DNA from: JAEHCY01 sp964519095
Lineage (GTDB): Bacteria; Pseudomonadota; Gammaproteobacteria; Chromatiales; Chromatiaceae
Direction of reading: 5' to 3'
Length of the DNA stretch: 19,548 nt
NCBI GenBank assembly: GCA_964519095.1
Contig: CAZFHV010000048.1
Location: 1 to 19,548, forward strand
Below the pieces are notes generated by a model that saw nothing but the letters and a program-made list of their open reading frames with translations, searched no databases and had not been told where the DNA came from. Made by a program: the position numbers and the translations under genes. This document shows, piece after piece, positions 15,345 to 19,548 of this stretch (position 1 is the stretch's first letter; the number at the start of each line of letters is the position of its first letter).

Positions 15345-16816
15345 GGGGCAGCGCTCAGCCGCTAGGCTCGGGAGGCCGGATCCCAGCGCGACGCATGCTG
15401 GCGGTCTTCTTGCGGGGGGTCGCCTGGCTGGGGTGTCTCGTCAGCGCATTAGCCCTGGCCGCCGCCCCCCCGAGGGTGATGGTGAGCACCAAACCCATCC
15501 ACTCCCTGGTGGCTGGGTTGCTGGAAGGCGTGGCGGAACCCGAGCTGATCCCCACTGAAGGGGCCCCCGGCAGCCTCCGCCTCACCCCTGAGCTGCGGGA
15601 GCACCTCTCCGCCGCGGATCTGATCCTCTGGGTCGGGCCCGAGCTGGAACCGGCGCTGGCAGAGGTCCTGCGCGAGCCCGCCCTGGCCCCCCGAGCTTTG
15701 GAGCTCCTGGACCAGCCGGCCCTCAAGGTGCTTCCTGCCCGCAAGCTGGAGGGGGGGCGCGACCCCTACCTCTGGCTCGACACCCGCAACATGCTGATCT
15801 TGCTCGATGAGCTCACCGCGCTCTTGAGCCGGATGGACCCCGCCCGTGCCCACCGCTATCGGGACAATCGCCAACAGGTGCTGGCGCAGATCGCCCAGGT
15901 GGATCGGGAGCTGGAGTTTGGCTACAAGGAGGTGAGTGCGGTGCCGGTGCTCCTCTACCACGACACCCAGCAGTATTTCGAGCAGGCCTACGCCATGAAG
16001 GTGGCGGGGATCGCGGCGAGCCCCCCTGGCACCGAGCCCACCGCCGCGAGCCTGCTGGGGCTGAGGTCCCTGCTCCGCCAAGCGGCGACACCCTGCCTGT
16101 TCACCGAGGCGGCCTTCGAGGAGCCACACCTCACGCTCCTGACGGAAGGGACCGGGGCGCGGGTGGTGGAGCTGGACTCCCTCGGGGTGGGACTGGCACC
16201 GGGAGTGGGACTCTATGCCGAGCTGATGCGCGCCCACTACCGGGCCATCCGTGACTGCCTGCGCCCGGAAGGCTCCGGGGCCCAGGCGGCCGCTTCGGCG
16301 GAGCCCGCGGTGGAGATCCGCACCCACAGCATCCAGATCAAGTATCTGCTGCGCAGCCAGTACGGCGAGCCCGTCACCAACCTCGACTTTCGCGGTCGCT
16401 ACCAGCTCATCTACTTCGGCTACACCTTCTGCCCCGACGTCTGCCCCACCTCCCTGGTGAGCCTTGCCCGGGCCCTCGCCCTGCTCGGACCCAAGGCCGA
16501 GCGGATCGTACCCCTGCTGATCACGGTGGACCCGGCGCGGGATACGCCCGAGGTCTTACGCAACTACACCGGTTACTTCCACCCGCGGCTGCTGGGCCTC
16601 ACGGGACCCGAAGAGATGATCGCCCGCACCGCCGAGCAGTTCCGGGTGCGCTACGAAAAGGTGCCCGACCCCGACGGCGACCCCGCCCGCTACGGCATGG
16701 ACCACACCGCGTCCCTGTTCCTGCTCGGCCCCGACAGCGAGTTCGTCGCCAAGTTCGCCTATGGACTACCCGCCGCGGAGCTGGCGTCCCAGATCGAGGC
16801 CTTGATGGGACCCTGA
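15341..16816 (+). CDS. exported fusion protein: ZnuA/TroA-like domain + SCO1/SenC copper-chaperone domain
   Basis: A 491-residue protein joining two families. After a signal peptide (hydrophobic VFLRGVAWLGCLVSALALAA), residues about 45-306 match ZnuA-type metal-binding receptors: VMVSTKPIHSLVAGLLEGV, SAADLILWVGPELE, PYLWLD, LLYHDTQQYFEQAY, and Cys252 and Cys306 in the positions of the ZnuA disulfide. Of the three zinc histidines, only His207 (YHD) remains. The EHDY segment is deleted (GAPGSLRLTPEL) and the His of HLWL is Tyr. After an Ala-rich linker, residues about 325-491 are an intact SCO domain: YFGYTFCPDVCPTSL (Cys364, Cys368) and GMDHTASLFLL (His455), the Cu ligands. SCO proteins deliver copper to cytochrome oxidase. 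I chose the ATG at 15341 for its ATGA overlap; ATG 15395 is an alternative. Confidence 0.85.
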   Translation: MRGSAQPLGSGGRIPARRMLAVFLRGVAWLGCLVSALALAAAPPRVMVSTKPIHSLVAGLLEGVAEPELIPTEGAPGSLRLTPELREHLSAADLILWVGPELEPALAEVLREPALAPRALELLDQPALKVLPARKLEGGRDPYLWLDTRNMLILLDELTALLSRMDPARAHRYRDNRQQVLAQIAQVDRELEFGYKEVSAVPVLLYHDTQQYFEQAYAMKVAGIAASPPGTEPTAASLLGLRSLLRQAATPCLFTEAAFEEPHLTLLTEGTGARVVELDSLGVGLAPGVGLYAELMRAHYRAIRDCLRPEGSGAQAAASAEPAVEIRTHSIQIKYLLRSQYGEPVTNLDFRGRYQLIYFGYTFCPDVCPTSLVSLARALALLGPKAERIVPLLITVDPARDTPEVLRNYTGYFHPRLLGLTGPEEMIARTAEQFRVRYEKVPDPDGDPARYGMDHTASLFLLGPDSEFVAKFAYGLPAAELASQIEALMGP

Positions 16817-16822
16817 GCAGGG

Positions 16823-16845
16823 GTCGGGCGGGACCCTCCCCCGAC
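16823..16845. terminator. possible bidirectional hairpin between convergent genes
   Basis: GTCGGG (16823-16828) and CCCGAC (16840-16845) form a 6-bp stem in the 33-base gap between two convergent stop codons. The loop contains GGG and CCC that may extend pairing. There is no T-tract on either strand. Confidence 0.4.
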
Positions 16846-16849
16846 GGCG

Positions 16850-19306
16850 CTACACCCCCCTCGACAGCCCGAGCAGCTCCAGGGTGACCCCGTCCACCAC
16901 ACCCTGGGTCGTCCTCAGACCGTTGCGCAGCTGGAAGCTATTGAGGGCCGCCACTGTCGCCTTGTCCGCCGTGCCCGCGAAGGCGAGCGTCTTGTACTCC
17001 ACCTGCTTCTTGCCCTTCTTGTCCCGCCACACCCGCTTCTCCACCGGCTTGTTCAAGAGCCCCCGGGCGGCCAAGGCATTCTGCAGGGCGGCGATGCGCG
17101 GGGCCTCCACCTTCTGGGACTCCGCCGGCATCTTGATGAGGCGATTGAGGTCCGGAGCCCCGCCGGATGTGGCCTGCTGACAGGCCTGCAGGGCGGCGTA
17201 GCGGGCGAGGCGCCGGTCGTAGACCTCCAGGGCCACCCGCTCGGCCGGTAATAGCAGGTTGAGGTGTGCGGAGTCATCCGGCTCGGCCTTGCCGGCCTTC
17301 TGACGAAACGCGTGCAGGGCCTTCTGCACCTCAGGATGGCTGGTGCCCGCCTCCTGCACGGTCGGGGGCAAGAGTTTCAGGTGCCAAAGCGCCGCGAGGG
17401 TCTCGGGCGGGAGGACATCGAGGGGCCGGTCATCGCCCTGACTCACCAGGGCGGCCAGGCGCTGTTTGTAATATTGGGTCTCCTCCCCATCGAGGGGACC
17501 CATCACCAGGGCCTCGGGCACCGCCAAGGAGCGCCCGTTCTCATGGCGGAACTCCGTGGCCTCCAGGACCTTCTCGGGTTTGAAGGCCCGATCCTGGCTG
17601 TCACCCCCCTTGAGTCCGAAGCCCACACCGTACTTGGCCCGCACCAGGGCCGGCTGATTGTCGGCCCGGACCAGCCGCCTCAGGTTTCCCAGGAACTCCG
17701 CCCAGGTGTAGGGCTGGGACTGGCCCCTGCCGTCGCGGTAGAACATCCCCAGGTTGCCCGTCACCACCGGCGAGTCCGCAGGCAGGCCCCATTCGGCGGT
17801 GGGGAACCTACCCGCCAGACCGCCCGAGGGTCCGCCGGCTTTGGAGACGAATACGAAGGGGGAGCCGGTCAGTGGAAGGGGCTTGGCACCCGTCGATCCG
17901 GTGCTCGGGGACCCTGCGTGCAGGTCTCCCCCTATCTCCGTTCGCCAGTCGTAGAGAACGCTGAGCGGCGCCTCCGGAACGATCTGGGACCCTAGCGGCG
18001 AGGGGGCCGCGGCCATGGCGGAGCCCGCGGCAGGAGGTCGCGCTTGAGGGGGCGACTTGGCCTTGGCCGCCGCAGGGGTATCGCCCTTCTTCTCCACCCC
18101 CCCCGAGGACGGCGCCCGCACTAGGGCACCGGCACCTGCCACCGGCACCAGAGGGGGTGGATAGACCGCCGAGGGCAGGGGTACCAGGGCATCGCGGGTG
18201 TTCAGGATGGCGCTGACCCGCTGGGCCGCCGTGAGCCCCTGTCTCTTGTCCGGTGCGCGCCCGGAGGCGCCGCGGGGGGCTGCGGCGAGGGTCACCGACC
18301 CCGAGGGGCGCTTGGCATCGCCCCCGCCGGACGGCAGGATCACCACCCTGACCCTCGGGCTCTCCGCCAGTGCCGGCGTGCCCGGTGCGGCCTTGTTCGC
18401 TGGCGCCGGCGCCGCGACGGGTTTGGTCGCCGTAGGTGACCCCGCCTTGGCTGGCGGTTTCGTCCCGGCCTTGGCGGGTGGGCTCGCTGCCGCTACCCCG
18501 GCCGGGCTCAGTGGGGATGTCTCACCCTTCCCCGCTGGTTGCTTCGTCTCCAGGGTCGGTGCCGGCGCGCCGGCGGGCTTGACCGCCAGGCTATTGCGCG
18601 CCTCTCCCGTCGCCAGCGCCAGGACCCTCCTGCCCTGGGTCGCCCCCAAGAAGTGGAAGAGGTAGTCTTCCTCCGGGTTGGTCGCACCGGATTCAACGCT
18701 CAGGTAATGCTTGGCGAAGGCGAGGACGGCGAAGTTGTGGCGCAAGAGCTGCAGCTCCTCGTCCTCCGCCCCCCGCTTGCCTTCCACCGTCTCCCGAATG
18801 AGGCCGCGCACCTTGACATCGCTATAGGGGCCGTCCCCCAGGTCCAGGCGCTCGCGGCCCGTCTCCGGATCCTGGTCGCTCGCCTCCAGCAACTGCTTCC
18901 CGAAGCCCGCAATGATGCGGTGGAAGGTGCCCGGCAGGAACTGCCAGACCCCCGTCGCGGACCCCAGGGTTCCATTCTCCAGGGGAGGACGCACGTGGTC
19001 GTTCCAGGTGTGCGCGCTCTCCACCTCGCCCGTGGCCAGCGCCTGACCCAGGCTGCCCCCGGTGCGCTCCGCCACGTCCAAGAGCAGTACCAGCTGCCTC
19101 GGAGAAATGTCCTGCGCCCGGTCGTAATTGCGGGCCTGACTCGCGGCCAGGGCCCGATAGGCGGCCAGGGCATCTCGGGTAGCCCCGTTACCCGAAGGCG
19201 TCGCTAGGGTTGCCGGGGCGGTCGCCCATGCGGCCGAGAAGGCCAGCGCGGCCCCGGCGGCGGTGGCAGCCAGGACCCTAGTCAAAGCGGCTTCGACAGA
19301 GCGCAT
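16850..19306 (-). CDS. exported lysozyme-like / peptidoglycan-binding protein, 818 residues
   Basis: An 818-residue exported protein. A signal peptide covers residues 1-30 (VLAATAAGAALAFSAAWATA). Residues about 65-235 resemble a lysozyme/soluble-transglycosylase fold: GEVESAHTWNDHV with a candidate catalytic Glu96, and TGVWQFLPGTFHRII like the GLWQF.P.T motif. A Pro/Ala/Lys-rich linker (about 244-435) follows, then a middle region (about 445-720) with no recognised domain. The C-terminus (about 734-814) is a PG-binding-1-type repeat (PRIAALQNALAARGLL and TVAALNSFQLRNGL). It probably acts on or anchors to peptidoglycan. I chose ATG 19306 over a TTG at 19405 because it leads straight into the signal peptide; the ribosome site is weak. 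Enzymatic activity is uncertain. Confidence 0.75.
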   Translation of the reverse strand: MRSVEAALTRVLAATAAGAALAFSAAWATAPATLATPSGNGATRDALAAYRALAASQARNYDRAQDISPRQLVLLLDVAERTGGSLGQALATGEVESAHTWNDHVRPPLENGTLGSATGVWQFLPGTFHRIIAGFGKQLLEASDQDPETGRERLDLGDGPYSDVKVRGLIRETVEGKRGAEDEELQLLRHNFAVLAFAKHYLSVESGATNPEEDYLFHFLGATQGRRVLALATGEARNSLAVKPAGAPAPTLETKQPAGKGETSPLSPAGVAAASPPAKAGTKPPAKAGSPTATKPVAAPAPANKAAPGTPALAESPRVRVVILPSGGGDAKRPSGSVTLAAAPRGASGRAPDKRQGLTAAQRVSAILNTRDALVPLPSAVYPPPLVPVAGAGALVRAPSSGGVEKKGDTPAAAKAKSPPQARPPAAGSAMAAAPSPLGSQIVPEAPLSVLYDWRTEIGGDLHAGSPSTGSTGAKPLPLTGSPFVFVSKAGGPSGGLAGRFPTAEWGLPADSPVVTGNLGMFYRDGRGQSQPYTWAEFLGNLRRLVRADNQPALVRAKYGVGFGLKGGDSQDRAFKPEKVLEATEFRHENGRSLAVPEALVMGPLDGEETQYYKQRLAALVSQGDDRPLDVLPPETLAALWHLKLLPPTVQEAGTSHPEVQKALHAFRQKAGKAEPDDSAHLNLLLPAERVALEVYDRRLARYAALQACQQATSGGAPDLNRLIKMPAESQKVEAPRIAALQNALAARGLLNKPVEKRVWRDKKGKKQVEYKTLAFAGTADKATVAALNSFQLRNGLRTTQGVVDGVTLELLGLSRGV

Positions 19307-19327
19307 TTCAGACCACAGACTCCGATC

Positions 19328-19355
19328 GTCCGGACGGGGCACTTCCCGTCCGGAC
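19328..19355. repeat. perfect 11-bp inverted repeat in the leader of the 818-residue gene
   Basis: GTCCGGACGGG (19328-19338) and CCCGTCCGGAC (19345-19355) are exact complements with a 6-base loop. In the leftward transcript the hairpin ends 21 bases before the ATG. No T-tract follows, so it is not an ordinary terminator. It could limit ribosome access, stabilise the mRNA or bind a protein as DNA. Confidence 0.7.
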
Positions 19356-19428
19356 TCCCTCCGTCCCGGCGGTGGTACCCATTGCCATGCGAAGGACAAC
19401 AGCAAGATCCCATATTCCCGAATTTTCT

Positions 19429-19434
19429 ATTATA
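19429..19434 (-). promoter_or_regulatory. consensus -10 box upstream of the 818-residue gene
   Basis: On the minus strand the consensus hexamer TATAAT lies at 19434 to 19429, in a local AT-rich patch, with no recognisable -35 box at 16-18 bases. It would give a leader of about 115 bases that contains the 11-bp inverted repeat. Confidence 0.5.
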
Positions 19435-19488
19435 AGCGGCAGCGAGCAGCCGATGCTGGCGCGTGCCTCGCCCCCAACAGTTCGAAAT

Positions 19489-19548
19489 CTAATACCTGAC
19501 AGTTACGATGGGATGCTCATAAGCAACATTAGCACGAGATGCCATCCA
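19489..19548 (-). CDS. possible C-terminal end of a gene cut by the right window edge
   Basis: Reading leftward from the edge, an open frame of 19 codons (ending ASRANVAYEHPIVTVRY) reaches a TAG stop at 19491-19489. The codons are much richer in A/T at third positions (GCT, AAT, GTT, TAT, GTA, ACT) than anywhere else in the window. It may be the tail of a horizontally acquired gene or transposase, or chance. Too short to identify. Confidence 0.25.
   Translation of the reverse strand, partial: WMASRANVAYEHPIVTVRY

Noticed and set aside
18010..18580. Repetitive Pro/Ala/Lys coding region considered as a tandem DNA repeat
   Set aside because: The protein is low-complexity but the DNA does not show regular unit repeats; it reads as an ordinary flexible linker.
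19478..19500. AGTTCGAAATC, resembling a tRNA T-loop
   Set aside because: No matching acceptor, D or anticodon stems can be drawn around it on either strand.

Overview
This is a very GC-rich window (GC is high at third codon positions throughout) from a gammaproteobacterium. The divergent rluD-pgeF / bamD arrangement is the one known from E. coli and relatives, and prc, glnB, pilSR, gltA and sucCD are all gammaproteobacterial in type. The composition and gene set would suit Chromatiales or related purple sulfur / halophilic lineages, but that placement is inference. No rRNA, tRNA, CRISPR array or intact insertion sequence was found. Genes cover most of the window, and no gap exceeds 300 bases.

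Left part (1-5300): a leftward run reads rluD, pgeF, a GcvR-like double-ACT protein, peptide deformylase and a YkgJ-type cysteine-cluster protein, with overlaps or gaps of 40 bases or fewer. After a 258-base gap follows the start of prc, cut by the window edge. bamD diverges from rluD. Their intergenic region holds a perfect 10-bp inverted repeat and a good -10 box.

Middle (5300-9480): four more leftward genes form two functional pairs. sucC-sucD encode succinyl-CoA synthetase (TCA cycle). nadE-glnB encode a glutamine-dependent NAD+ synthetase and the nitrogen signal protein P-II. A terminator-like element lies between sucD and nadE. From 9726, the rightward pair pilS-pilR encodes the type IV pilus two-component system, with overlapping stop and start codons. 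It is followed by gltA (citrate synthase) behind a structured leader of about 280 bases. sucCD and gltA thus place two TCA-cycle steps on either side of pilSR.

Right part (14500-19548): this is the least conventional region. It has (i) a 67-residue leftward orphan gene with a well-formed promoter; (ii) a coupled pair encoding a 111-residue exported two-cysteine protein and a 491-residue exported fusion of a ZnuA/TroA-like domain to a SCO1/SenC copper-chaperone domain; (iii) a convergent 818-residue exported protein with a lysozyme-like N-terminus, a long Pro/Ala-rich linker and a C-terminal peptidoglycan-binding repeat; and (iv) an AT-richer right edge that may hold the last codons of another gene. 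In the fusion, two of the three ZnuA zinc histidines are missing while the SCO Cys-x3-Cys and His are intact. It is the most unusual object in the window and suggests a periplasmic metal-handling (probably copper) protein rather than a zinc-import receptor.
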